Positions 41,998-50,999 of a DNA stretch of 64,000 bases are shown here, in pieces. Origin of the DNA: Sagittula sp048553715 (GTDB taxonomy: Bacteria; Pseudomonadota; Alphaproteobacteria; Rhodobacterales; Rhodobacteraceae); the NCBI RefSeq assembly GCF_048553715.1, contig NZ_JBLZNC010000008.1, forward strand, positions 62,001-126,000, read 5' to 3'. Within the stretch, counting starts at the first letter, position 1. Every line of letters begins with the position of its first letter. Below the pieces are notes generated by a model that was not told where the DNA came from, did no database searches, and saw only the letters and a program-made list of their open reading frames with translations. Position numbers and translations under genes: made by a program.

Positions 41998-43355
41998 GCC
42001 TGACCGCGAAATGGGCTGCCCTGCGCGGCGATGGTCTGGGCGCGCGGGTGATGCGGTCGTCCTTGCTGACGGTGGGGGGATTCGGGTTTAGCCAGATGAT
42101 CCGGCTGGCGTCGAACCTGATCCTGACGCGGCTGCTGTTCCCCGAAGCCTTTGGCCTGATGTCGCTGGTCATGGTCTTTCTGATGGGGCTGTACCAGTTC
42201 AGCGACGTCGGCGTGGTGCCCGCCATCCTGCAAAGCAAACGGGGCGATGATCGCGACTTTCTGGATACGGCATGGACGATGCAGGCGGTGCGCGGGGTCG
42301 GGCTGTGGCTGGTGGCCTGTGCGCTGGCATGGCCGGTGGCGCAGATCTACGACGCGCCGGAGCTGGCCTTGATGCTGCCTGTGGCGGCGCTGACGCTGGT
42401 GATTGATGGCTTTCGCCCGACCTCCATGATTACCGCAAACCGGCATTTGCTGCTGGGGCGCGTCACGCTGCTGGATATGATCACGCAGCTTGGCGGTGTG
42501 ATCGCGGCGGTGGGGTTGGCATGGTGGTGGGGATCGGTCTGGGCGCTGGTGGTCTCCGCGATTGTGGGCTCGGCGTTGCAGCTGTGGCTGAACATGCGGT
42601 TCCTGCCCGGTCCGCGAAACCGCTTCCTGTGGGAGGCCGAGGCCCGCACCGAGCTGTTCAGCTTTGGCAAATGGGTGTTTCTGGCCACAATCGCGGGGTT
42701 CTTTTACAATCAGGCGGATAAGATCCTGATGGGTAAGCTGCTGCCTCTGGATGTCTTTGGTGTCTACAATATCGGGTTTTTCTGGGCGTCTTTCCCGCTG
42801 ATGCTGGGCAATATGGTGACGCAAAAGATCCTGATCCCGATCTACCGCGATACCCCACCGCGTAACAGCCCCGAGAACTTTGCCCGCCTGCGCAAGATGC
42901 GGGTGGCGGTGACGGCGCTGTTGCTGGGTTTCGTCGGCGTGTTTGCCATGGGGGCGGATTGGCTGGTCCAGCTTTTGTACGATCCGCGCTATTGGCAGGC
43001 GGGCGGCGTCGCCGTGGTTCTGGCCTGCGCGCAGATGCCGGTTCTGATCGTGATGACCTACGATCAGGCGGCACTGGCTGCGGGCGATTCGCGCCGGTTC
43101 TTTGTGCTGGCGGTGGCGCGGGCGGTGCTGGTCTGGATCGGTCTGTTGGCAGGTGTCGCCATGGCGGGGCTGCTGGGGGCGCTGATCGGCATGGGGCTGG
43201 CCTATCTGGCCGCGTATCCTGTTGTGGTCTGGCTGGCGCGGCGCATGGGGGCATGGGATGCGCTGCATGACCTGTGCTTTGCGGCCATGGCGGTTGGTTT
43301 GGCCGCGCTTGCGCTATGGTTGAACTGGGGCGCTGTTCAATCCTTGATCAGCTAA
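41994..43355 (+). CDS. Wzx-type polysaccharide flippase
   Basis: A 453-residue MATE/MVF-superfamily membrane protein with about 12-14 helices. The start SSLLTVGGFGFSQMIRLASN and the TRLLFPEAFGLMSLVMVF segment match the RfbX/Wzx group. It would move lipid-linked oligosaccharide to the periplasm. It overlaps the preceding GT2 gene (ATGA). No Wzy polymerase was recognised in the window. Confidence 0.88.
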   Translation: MSLTAKWAALRGDGLGARVMRSSLLTVGGFGFSQMIRLASNLILTRLLFPEAFGLMSLVMVFLMGLYQFSDVGVVPAILQSKRGDDRDFLDTAWTMQAVRGVGLWLVACALAWPVAQIYDAPELALMLPVAALTLVIDGFRPTSMITANRHLLLGRVTLLDMITQLGGVIAAVGLAWWWGSVWALVVSAIVGSALQLWLNMRFLPGPRNRFLWEAEARTELFSFGKWVFLATIAGFFYNQADKILMGKLLPLDVFGVYNIGFFWASFPLMLGNMVTQKILIPIYRDTPPRNSPENFARLRKMRVAVTALLLGFVGVFAMGADWLVQLLYDPRYWQAGGVAVVLACAQMPVLIVMTYDQAALAAGDSRRFFVLAVARAVLVWIGLLAGVAMAGLLGALIGMGLAYLAAYPVVVWLARRMGAWDALHDLCFAAMAVGLAALALWLNWGAVQSLIS

Positions 43356-43562
43356 AAGCGCGTCCCGAACGGATAGGGTCTTTGTTCTGATGTGAGATTG
43401 GGTTTCCCCAGTTAACCAAGTATTGTGCAGCAGCAGTGAACAAAACTTTGCCCAATACGACGCTTTCTAAGAGTGAAATCTAAAATCCGCCGTATTTGCG
43501 GCGTATTCTGCGTGGGTGAGGTTCCGGCAATCGCCGGTGGCGGGTAAAGTGGTGGAGCGGAC
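43356..43562 (+). promoter_or_regulatory. AT-rich spacer before the PKS with hairpins and probable promoter
   Basis: A 207-nt spacer breaks the otherwise tightly packed operon. It is more AT-rich than its surroundings and has two perfect hairpins: CGCCG-TATTTG-CGGCG (43488-43503) and CCGGC-AATC-GCCGG (43524-43537). The second lies just before the PKS ribosome site GGAG (43554-43557). It likely holds a dedicated promoter or leader for the PKS. Confidence 0.45.
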
Positions 43563-46500
43563 ATGACGCAATCCTTTGGCGAAAATGACATCGCAATCGT
43601 TGGCATGGCCGCTCATCTGCCCGGTGCCGAGGATATCGCCGCCTATTGGCGCAACCTGCGCGATGGGGTGTCGTCGATCCGCCGCCTGTCCGAGGATGAC
43701 CTGCGCGCCGCAGGCGAAGACCCCGGCCTGATGCGCCACCGCGACTACGTACCTTTTGCCGCGCCGCTGGACGGGTTCGCTGAATTCGATGCCGATTTCT
43801 ACGGGCTGTCGCCCAAGGATGCGGCGATCATGGACCCGCAGCATCGGCAGTTCCTTGAAGTGGCGTGGGAAGCGCTGGAAACTGCGGGCCACGTCCCCGA
43901 AGGGTTCGACGGGCAGATCGGTGTTTTTGCCGGCTGCGGGATGGGGTCGTATTTCTACTTTAACGTCTGTTCCAACCCCGATCTGGTGGACACCACGGGG
44001 ATGTTCCTGCTGCGCCACACGGGCAATGACAAGGATTTCCTGACCACACGATTGAGCCATGTTCTTGATCTCAAGGGGCCATCGGTGAATCTGCAGACCG
44101 CCTGTTCCACGTCCCTTGTGGCGGTGCATTATGCGGCGCAATCGCTGTTGAACGGTGAATGCGACATGGCTTTGGCCGGTGGGGTGACCATCGAGCTGCC
44201 GCAGGGGCGCGGCTACCTGTACAAGGAAAACGAGATCCTTAGCCCCGACGGGGCCTGTCACGCCTTTGACCATCGCGCGCAAGGGACTGTGTTCGGGTCG
44301 GGTGCGGGGGTCGTGGTGCTGCGCCGCATGGAAGATGCGGTGGCCGACGGGGACCACATCTGGGCCGTGATCAAGGGCACGGCGGTGAACAACGATGGTG
44401 CGGCCAAGGCGGGCTATCTCGCCCCTTCGGTCGAGGGGCAGGCGCAGGCCATCGCCGAGGCGCAGGCGGTTGCGGGCATCAGCTCTGACACGGTGGATTA
44501 CGTGGAATGCCACGGCACCGGCACGTATCTTGGCGATCCGATCGAGGTGGCGGCGCTGACACAGGCGTTTCGGGAAACCTCTCAGGCGGAGGGGCATTGC
44601 CGCATCGGTTCGGTCAAGACCAACATCGGCCATCTGGACACGGCGGCGGGGGTGGCATCGCTGATCAAGGCGTCACTGGCCCTGCATCACGGGCAAATCC
44701 CTGCCTCGCTTGGCTATGAGGCGCCAAATCCGGCCATCGCGTTTGACGGCTCGCCCTTTGCGGTGAACGACAAGCTGACGGATTGGCCGGTGCGCCCTCA
44801 TCCGCGCCGTGCCGGGGTGAATTCGCTTGGCGTGGGGGGGACGAATGCCCATGCGGTGCTGGAAGCCGCCCCCGAAATGGCGGCGTCCGAGGACAGCGAC
44901 TGGCCGTTCCAGATACTGACAGTGTCCGGCCGCAGCAAAGCGGCGTTGGAGGCCAATGCAACCCGTTTGGCGCAGCACCTGCGCGCGCATCCCGAACAGT
45001 CTTTGGCGGATGTTGCATGGACGCTGAAAGAAGGGCGTCGCGGGTTCGAGCGGCGCATGGTTGTGGTGGCCGAAACCCACGCCGAGGCCGCGGATTTGCT
45101 GGAAGGCGGCCAGCCGCGCCGCCAGCACGTGCACAGCCCGCTCGAGCGTCCCGAAGTGGTGTTCATGTTCCCCGGCGGCGGGGCGCAATACGCCGGCATG
45201 GCGCGGGATCTGTATGAAACCGAGCCGGTTTTCGCAGAGTGGATGGATCGCGGGCTCGATCATCTGGAGGCGCTGGAGGACAGCGTGGATTCAGGTATTT
45301 CCACCAAGGAAAAACACAAGCTGCGCGCGCTTTGGCTGCCGGAGGGGGATAGGGCGGCGGCGGATGCGGCCTTGTTGCGTCCATCGCTGCAGCTGCCCCT
45401 GATCATGATCACGGAATATGCGCTGGCGCAGATGTGGATGGGCTGGGGCGTACAGCCTGCGGCGCTGACCGGACATTCCATGGGGGAGAATACAGCCGCC
45501 TGTCTGGCGGGTGTGATGTCCTTTGAGGATTGCATCGGTCTGGTGCATTTGCGCGGTCGGCTGTTCGACAGTGTTCCTGCTGGGGGCATGTTGTCTGTGG
45601 GGCTGGCGGCGTCGGATCTGAAGCCGCTTTTGGGCGATGATCTGGATCTTGGCGTGGTGAACGGCGCGGAGCTTTCAGTGGCGTCGGGGCCGGTGGCCGC
45701 CTTGGATCGCTTGCAGGCGACTTTGGCGGCGCAGGAGATTGATTGCCAGCGGATCGGGATCGATATTGCGGCCCACAGCCGGATGCTGGACCCGATATTG
45801 GAGCAGTTCGAGGCCTATCTGCGGTCGATCAAACTGTCGGCGCCGCAAATCCCGCTGACGTCGAATGTCACCGGTGGCTTGATGACGGATGCGCAGGCGA
45901 TGGACCCGGCCTATTGGGTGGCGCATCTGCGTGGCACCGTTTTGTTTTCCGATTGTCTGGGGGCGGTCGCCTCTGATCGGCGGGTCATGTTGGAGGTCGG
46001 GCCGGGCAAGGCGTTGACGTCACTGGCGCGCCAGCATGCGGAGGTCCCTGCTCAGGCTGTCTTGTCGTCTTTGCGGCACCGCGATGAGGTGATTTCCGAC
46101 GACAAGCATATGTTCGAGGTTCTGGCTCGGTTGGCCGCGCTTGGGGTTGAGATCGACTGGACGCAGGTTTGGGGGGGGGCGCGCCGGTCGCGGGTGGTCT
46201 TGCCGACCTATGCATTTCAACGGCAACGGTACTTTATCGAACCGGGGCAAGAGGCCGCGCCGCGTGCCACGTATCTGACGCGCAGTGATGATGTGTCCGG
46301 TTGGGGGTGGAAGCCGGTGTGGCGGCCCCGCGCTGCCGAGGTCGAAATTGACGTGACGCATGGGCTGGTGGACAGTGCCCCCCAGGTCTGGCTGATGTTC
46401 ATGGACGAGACGGGGCTGGCCGCGCGGATGGCGGATCGGCTGCGGTCTGCGGGTCATCAGGTGGTCGAAGTCCGGCCCGGTGATGCCTTTGCCCGCGTCG

Positions 46501-49500
46501 GAGAGGGCTATGTTCTGGCGCCCGAGCGGGGGCGTGAGGGCTATGACCAGTTGATGGCGGATCTTGCCGCGCGGGGGCTGCTGCCGCAGCGGATCGGGCA
46601 TTTCTGGCTTTTGACCGAAGGGGAGCAGCATCGTCCGGGGTCGTCTTTCTTTCACCGCCTGCAGGAGCACGGGTTCTACAGCCTGCTGTTTCTGGCGCAG
46701 GCGCTGGATGGCGAAGGGGTGCCTGCGCCGCTGCATATCACCGTTGTGACCAATGGCGCGGCACGGGTGCGCGACGAGGTCTTGCCCTATCCGGCCAAAG
46801 CGACATTGGCGGGGCCTGTCCGGGTGATCCCGCGTGAATTGACCGGGGTGAGCGTGTCGACGCTGGATATTGTTTTGCCCGCGGTCGAGGCCGCGCCGGT
46901 CTGGGCGCGCGGTCGTGCGCGTGCGCAGGCGGAGGCCGCGCAGGCTGCGTTGGACATGCATGTACTGGAAGAGTTGCTCGCCACGCCGGGCAACGACCAA
47001 GCGGCTCTGCGACAGAACCGCCGTGTTGTGCAGGCGATGGCCCCCGTGGTGCTGGCGCCCGCCGATGCCGGTGTGCCTGAGGGCGGCGTGGTTCTGATCA
47101 CCGGTGGATTTGGCGGCATAGGTCTGGCGCTGGCGGCAGATCTGGCATCGCGCGGGGCCAAGCTTGCCCTGTTGGCGCGCCGTGGTTTGCCGGATCGTGA
47201 ACAGTGGGCGGCCTATCTGGACCGGCATGCCCCACAGGACACCGTGGCACAGCGGATCCGCGCAGTGCAGATGCTGGAGGCGGCAGGGGCCGAGATTCTG
47301 GTGGTGGCTGCTGATGTGTGCAACGCGGACCAGATGCGGGCCGCGCGCGACACCATCGAGGCGCGTTTCGGGGCGGTGACCGGTGTGATCCATGGGGCGG
47401 GCGTCATTGCAGATGGGCCGCTTTTGTCGAAATCGCCATCGCGGGTCGAGGATGTGTTCACGCCCAAGATCCACGGCGCGCAGGTTTTGGGCGAAGTGTT
47501 TCCGGATGGCGATCTGGCGTGGATGGCCTTGTTAGCGTCCTCTTCGACAGTGACGGCCCCTGCGGGGCAGGTGGACTACGTCGCCGCCAATGAATTCCTG
47601 AATGCCTGGGCGCAGGCGCAGTCGGGTCAGACCCGCGTTGTTGCGCTGAACTGGGGGATCTGGAACGAGGTGGGCATGGCGGCAGAGGCGGTCGCCGCGC
47701 GGCGGGGTGATCTGCCAGCGGTCCCGCGCGAGGCGGTGGATGCCCCGATGCTGGATGAAAAGACGTTTGACGCGGAGGGTAACCGTGTCTTTGCCGCGTC
47801 TTACACCGCCAGCGATTGGTGGATCGCCGAGCATCGGACCCGCGCAGGCGATGCCTTGTTGCCGGGGACGGGATACCTCAGCCTTGCGGCGCAGGCGCTG
47901 CGGGCGCATCACGAGGATGGCCCGTTTGAAATCCGCGACCTCAGCTTTCTGCGGCCGCTAAAGGTTGCCGAACAAGGCGCGCGCGCGGTCGAGTTGCGTT
48001 TGATGCGCAGCGACAGCGGCTATGAGTTCGACGTCTCTGCCGATGTGATGCTGAACGGGCGGGCGGGCTTTGCTGCCTGCGCCGAGGGGAGCCTGTCGCT
48101 GTTGCCGATGGCCGCGCCTGAGACGCTGGATCTGTCTGCCATTCGGGCGCGCTGTGGCGCTGTGCGCGAGGCCGGTGGCGCGCCTTTGGTCAGCGCGCAG
48201 GAGGTGCATCTGGATTTTGGTCCGCGGTGGAAGGTGCTGCGCAGCGCCGCCTTTGGCGCGGGCGAGGGGGTCGCCGAGCTGGAGATGAATGCCGCCGCCG
48301 CGCAGGACAACTGCCCCTTGCACCCGGCCCTGATGGACATTGCGACCGGCTGGGCGATGGAGCTGATCGATGGCTATCAGGCCACCCATCTGTGGGTGCC
48401 GGTGCGCTATGCGGCGGTGCGCGTCTATCGGAATCTGCCGGATCGTGTGGTGTCATGGGTGCGCAACGCTGCCGACAACCGTGCAGATCGCGAAACGGCG
48501 GTCTTTGACGTGACCCTCTGCGATGCCGAGGGCAATGTCTGCGTCGATCTGCGCGGGTTCACCATCCGCAAACTCGCGTCTGTGTCCGTGTTGTCGGCCA
48601 CGCCTGCGCTGACCGCAGCCGAGGTGCGCAGCACCGATGACAGCGCGCCCCAGGCCCTGTCCCCCGCCGAAGAGCGTCTGGCCCACAACCTGAGCCAGGG
48701 CATCCTGCCGCATGAGGGCGTGGACGCCTTTCATCGGGTTATGGCCAGCGGCGAACGTCAGGTGGTCGTATCGTCAATGGAGCTGCCGGCGCTTGTGGCG
48801 CAGGCCTCGGTGGTCGAGGCCGCAGCGCAGCAGTCCTTTGACCGGCCACAGCTTGAAAGCGACTATGTCGCCCCCGAAGGCGAGATCGAGGAACGGCTTG
48901 CCGGATTCTGGCAGGATCTGCTGGGCGTGTCGAATGTGGGCGCAGAGGACAGCTTTTTCGATCTTGGGGGGCATTCGCTGATCGCGGTGCGCCTGTTTGC
49001 CATGGTGAAAAAGGCGTTCCGCGTCGACTTCCCCATCTCGGTCCTGTTCGAGGCCCCCACCATCCGCGCTTGCGCCGCGTTGATCGAGGCGGAGATTGGC
49101 CCGATCACCTCGGGGGCGTCGGATGCAGCAGCGGCCGCGCCACAGCGACGGTTCCGCCATCTGGTGGCCATGCACGACGGGGACGGGGGGCCGCGCCAGC
49201 CGTTTTTCCTGATCGCTGGGATGTTCGGCAACGTGCTGAACCTGCGCCATCTTGCGCATCTGCTGGGCACGGATCGTCCGTTTTACGGCGTGCAGGCGCG
49301 CGGCCTGTATGGCGGCGAGGCTCCGCATGAAACCATCGAGGATGCCGCCCGCGACTACATCGCAGAAATGCGTCAGGTGCAGCCGGACGGGCCGTATATG
49401 CTGGGCGGCTTTTCCGGTGGGGGGATCACCGCCTACGAGATCGCCCGTCAGCTTGAGGCCGCAGGCGAGCAGGTGTCGCTGGTCGTTATGCTCGACACAC

Positions 49501-50006
49501 CGCTGCCGCAGCGCCGCCCGCTGGAATGGCGGGACCGTTTGATCATCCAGATGCATAAGGCGCGGGACAAGGGGCTGGGCTATCCGTTTGTCTGGGCGCG
49601 CAACCGGATCGCGTGGGAGATCGCGAAACGCCGCGCGGTGCCGGATACGCAGGCGCAGCACGGGTTCCACAACGCCGAAATCGAGGCGGCCTTTTACCGT
49701 GCGATCAACGCCTATCAGGTCCAGCCTTGGGATGGTCGGCTGGAGCTGTTCCGCCCGCCCTTGCGCGGCACATGGACCGTCTCCGGTGGCCGCTTGGTGA
49801 ATTCGGAACGCACCTATGTGCTGGACGACAACGATTGGCGCACGGTCGCACCGCAGGTGTCCGTGCACGAGGTGCCGGGCGATCACGACTCCATGGTTTT
49901 GGAACCAAATGTGCGTGTTCTCGCAGCCCAGATGCGCCGCGTGATCGAGGACGCCGAAACCAAGGGCGGAGAGGTCGTGGCCTTTCCAAGCCACGCGGCG
50001 GAGTAG
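43563..50006 (+). CDS. type I modular polyketide synthase KS-AT-KR-DH-ACP-TE
   Basis: A 2147-residue megasynthase. KS (8-430) has TACSTS with Cys181, and His317 and His357, so it is active. AT (530-850) has GHSMGE with Ser639. KR with its structural half (900-1370) has GGFGGIG at 1181-1187 and Tyr1339 in VDYVAANEF. DH (1400-1660) has His1424 and Asp1592 (HPALMDIATG). ACP (1765-1840) has GGHSL with Ser1805. TE (1877-2147) has GFSGGG with Ser1951 and a late His in PGDHDSM. There is no ER. The KR-before-DH order is unusual. It would make an unsaturated acyl chain by one or several cycles and release it. It is 3 nt from the next glycosyltransferase gene. Confidence 0.93.
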   Translation: MTQSFGENDIAIVGMAAHLPGAEDIAAYWRNLRDGVSSIRRLSEDDLRAAGEDPGLMRHRDYVPFAAPLDGFAEFDADFYGLSPKDAAIMDPQHRQFLEVAWEALETAGHVPEGFDGQIGVFAGCGMGSYFYFNVCSNPDLVDTTGMFLLRHTGNDKDFLTTRLSHVLDLKGPSVNLQTACSTSLVAVHYAAQSLLNGECDMALAGGVTIELPQGRGYLYKENEILSPDGACHAFDHRAQGTVFGSGAGVVVLRRMEDAVADGDHIWAVIKGTAVNNDGAAKAGYLAPSVEGQAQAIAEAQAVAGISSDTVDYVECHGTGTYLGDPIEVAALTQAFRETSQAEGHCRIGSVKTNIGHLDTAAGVASLIKASLALHHGQIPASLGYEAPNPAIAFDGSPFAVNDKLTDWPVRPHPRRAGVNSLGVGGTNAHAVLEAAPEMAASEDSDWPFQILTVSGRSKAALEANATRLAQHLRAHPEQSLADVAWTLKEGRRGFERRMVVVAETHAEAADLLEGGQPRRQHVHSPLERPEVVFMFPGGGAQYAGMARDLYETEPVFAEWMDRGLDHLEALEDSVDSGISTKEKHKLRALWLPEGDRAAADAALLRPSLQLPLIMITEYALAQMWMGWGVQPAALTGHSMGENTAACLAGVMSFEDCIGLVHLRGRLFDSVPAGGMLSVGLAASDLKPLLGDDLDLGVVNGAELSVASGPVAALDRLQATLAAQEIDCQRIGIDIAAHSRMLDPILEQFEAYLRSIKLSAPQIPLTSNVTGGLMTDAQAMDPAYWVAHLRGTVLFSDCLGAVASDRRVMLEVGPGKALTSLARQHAEVPAQAVLSSLRHRDEVISDDKHMFEVLARLAALGVEIDWTQVWGGARRSRVVLPTYAFQRQRYFIEPGQEAAPRATYLTRSDDVSGWGWKPVWRPRAAEVEIDVTHGLVDSAPQVWLMFMDETGLAARMADRLRSAGHQVVEVRPGDAFARVGEGYVLAPERGREGYDQLMADLAARGLLPQRIGHFWLLTEGEQHRPGSSFFHRLQEHGFYSLLFLAQALDGEGVPAPLHITVVTNGAARVRDEVLPYPAKATLAGPVRVIPRELTGVSVSTLDIVLPAVEAAPVWARGRARAQAEAAQAALDMHVLEELLATPGNDQAALRQNRRVVQAMAPVVLAPADAGVPEGGVVLITGGFGGIGLALAADLASRGAKLALLARRGLPDREQWAAYLDRHAPQDTVAQRIRAVQMLEAAGAEILVVAADVCNADQMRAARDTIEARFGAVTGVIHGAGVIADGPLLSKSPSRVEDVFTPKIHGAQVLGEVFPDGDLAWMALLASSSTVTAPAGQVDYVAANEFLNAWAQAQSGQTRVVALNWGIWNEVGMAAEAVAARRGDLPAVPREAVDAPMLDEKTFDAEGNRVFAASYTASDWWIAEHRTRAGDALLPGTGYLSLAAQALRAHHEDGPFEIRDLSFLRPLKVAEQGARAVELRLMRSDSGYEFDVSADVMLNGRAGFAACAEGSLSLLPMAAPETLDLSAIRARCGAVREAGGAPLVSAQEVHLDFGPRWKVLRSAAFGAGEGVAELEMNAAAAQDNCPLHPALMDIATGWAMELIDGYQATHLWVPVRYAAVRVYRNLPDRVVSWVRNAADNRADRETAVFDVTLCDAEGNVCVDLRGFTIRKLASVSVLSATPALTAAEVRSTDDSAPQALSPAEERLAHNLSQGILPHEGVDAFHRVMASGERQVVVSSMELPALVAQASVVEAAAQQSFDRPQLESDYVAPEGEIEERLAGFWQDLLGVSNVGAEDSFFDLGGHSLIAVRLFAMVKKAFRVDFPISVLFEAPTIRACAALIEAEIGPITSGASDAAAAAPQRRFRHLVAMHDGDGGPRQPFFLIAGMFGNVLNLRHLAHLLGTDRPFYGVQARGLYGGEAPHETIEDAARDYIAEMRQVQPDGPYMLGGFSGGGITAYEIARQLEAAGEQVSLVVMLDTPLPQRRPLEWRDRLIIQMHKARDKGLGYPFVWARNRIAWEIAKRRAVPDTQAQHGFHNAEIEAAFYRAINAYQVQPWDGRLELFRPPLRGTWTVSGGRLVNSERTYVLDDNDWRTVAPQVSVHEVPGDHDSMVLEPNVRVLAAQMRRVIEDAETKGGEVVAFPSHAAE

Positions 50007-50009
50007 GCC

Positions 50010-50999
50010 ATGTCACGTATTCTGGTTGTCTCGCTGAACTATCGCACTGCGGATATGACCCTGCGGTCGGTGCGCGCAGCCCTGACCGCCATGCAGGGGC
50101 TGGAGGCGGAACTGGTCATTGTGGACAACGATTCCGGCGATGGCTCTTTTGACCGTATGCGCGCTGCAATCGCGGCGGAGAACCTGCCGGTGCGCCTTCT
50201 GCAATCGGGGCGCAATGGCGGGTTTGGCGCTGGCAACAACGTGGGCATTCGCGCCGCGATGTCGGATGGGTCCGCACCGGATTACGTGTATCTGCTGAAC
50301 TCCGACGCCTTTCCGGCTGCGGATGCAATCCGCGCGCTGCGCGATCATCTGGACACCCACCCTGAGGCAGGCTTTGCCGGCTCCTACATCCATGGCGAAG
50401 ACGGTGCGCCGCATCACACGGCCTTTCGGTTTCCGTCCATCTGGTCTGAACTCGAAGGGGCGGCGCGGTTCGGCCCTGTCTCGCGGCTGCTGGCCGCGCA
50501 TCGGGTCTGGATGGACATTCCGCAGCAAACGCAGCCGGTGGACTGGCTGGCGGGCGCGTCGATCATGATGCGGCAAAGCGTGCTGGATCAGATCGGGCTG
50601 TTTGACGAGACGTTCTTTTTGTATTTCGAGGAAACGGATCTGTGTCTGCGGGCGGCGCGTGCGGGTCATCAGACACATTTCGTCCGCCAAAGCGAAGTGG
50701 CCCATATCGGGTCGGTGTCCACGGGCATGAAGCGCTGGGCCAGAATTCCCCGTTACTGGCTGGACAGCCGTTGGCATTACTTCACCAAAAACCACGGGCG
50801 TGGCTATGCGGTGTTGGCGAGCTTGGCGCATGGCGTGGGCGGTGTGCTGTGGCGTGGGCGTCGCTTGCTGACCGGCAAGGCCGCGGCGGACCCGGACCAT
50901 TTCCTGCGCGATCTTTTGGCCCATGATCTGCGGGCCGCCCTGCGCCCCTTGCCCACACAAACCACGCCAGAGCAAAGAGGCTGTGATGTCCAAATCTGA
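50010..50999 (+). CDS. rhamnosyltransferase-like glycosyltransferase family 2
   Basis: A 329-residue GT-A enzyme of the WbbL/rhamnosyltransferase type. It starts RILVVSLNYRTADMTLRSVR, and includes VIVDNDSGDGSFDRM, GRNGGFGAGNNVGIR, the LLNSDAFP DXD-equivalent and DETFFLYFEETDLCLRAARAG. Its location between the PKS and NRPS, 3 nt after one and overlapping the other by 14 nt, means one mRNA makes all three. This suggests the PKS/NRPS product meets sugar chemistry. Confidence 0.9.
   Translation: MSRILVVSLNYRTADMTLRSVRAALTAMQGLEAELVIVDNDSGDGSFDRMRAAIAAENLPVRLLQSGRNGGFGAGNNVGIRAAMSDGSAPDYVYLLNSDAFPAADAIRALRDHLDTHPEAGFAGSYIHGEDGAPHHTAFRFPSIWSELEGAARFGPVSRLLAAHRVWMDIPQQTQPVDWLAGASIMMRQSVLDQIGLFDETFFLYFEETDLCLRAARAGHQTHFVRQSEVAHIGSVSTGMKRWARIPRYWLDSRWHYFTKNHGRGYAVLASLAHGVGGVLWRGRRLLTGKAAADPDHFLRDLLAHDLRAALRPLPTQTTPEQRGCDVQI

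Noticed and set aside
46020..47474. 484-codon open frame antisense to the PKS
   Set aside because: His/Arg/Gln-rich translation typical of shadow frames in GC-rich DNA, with no family match seen.
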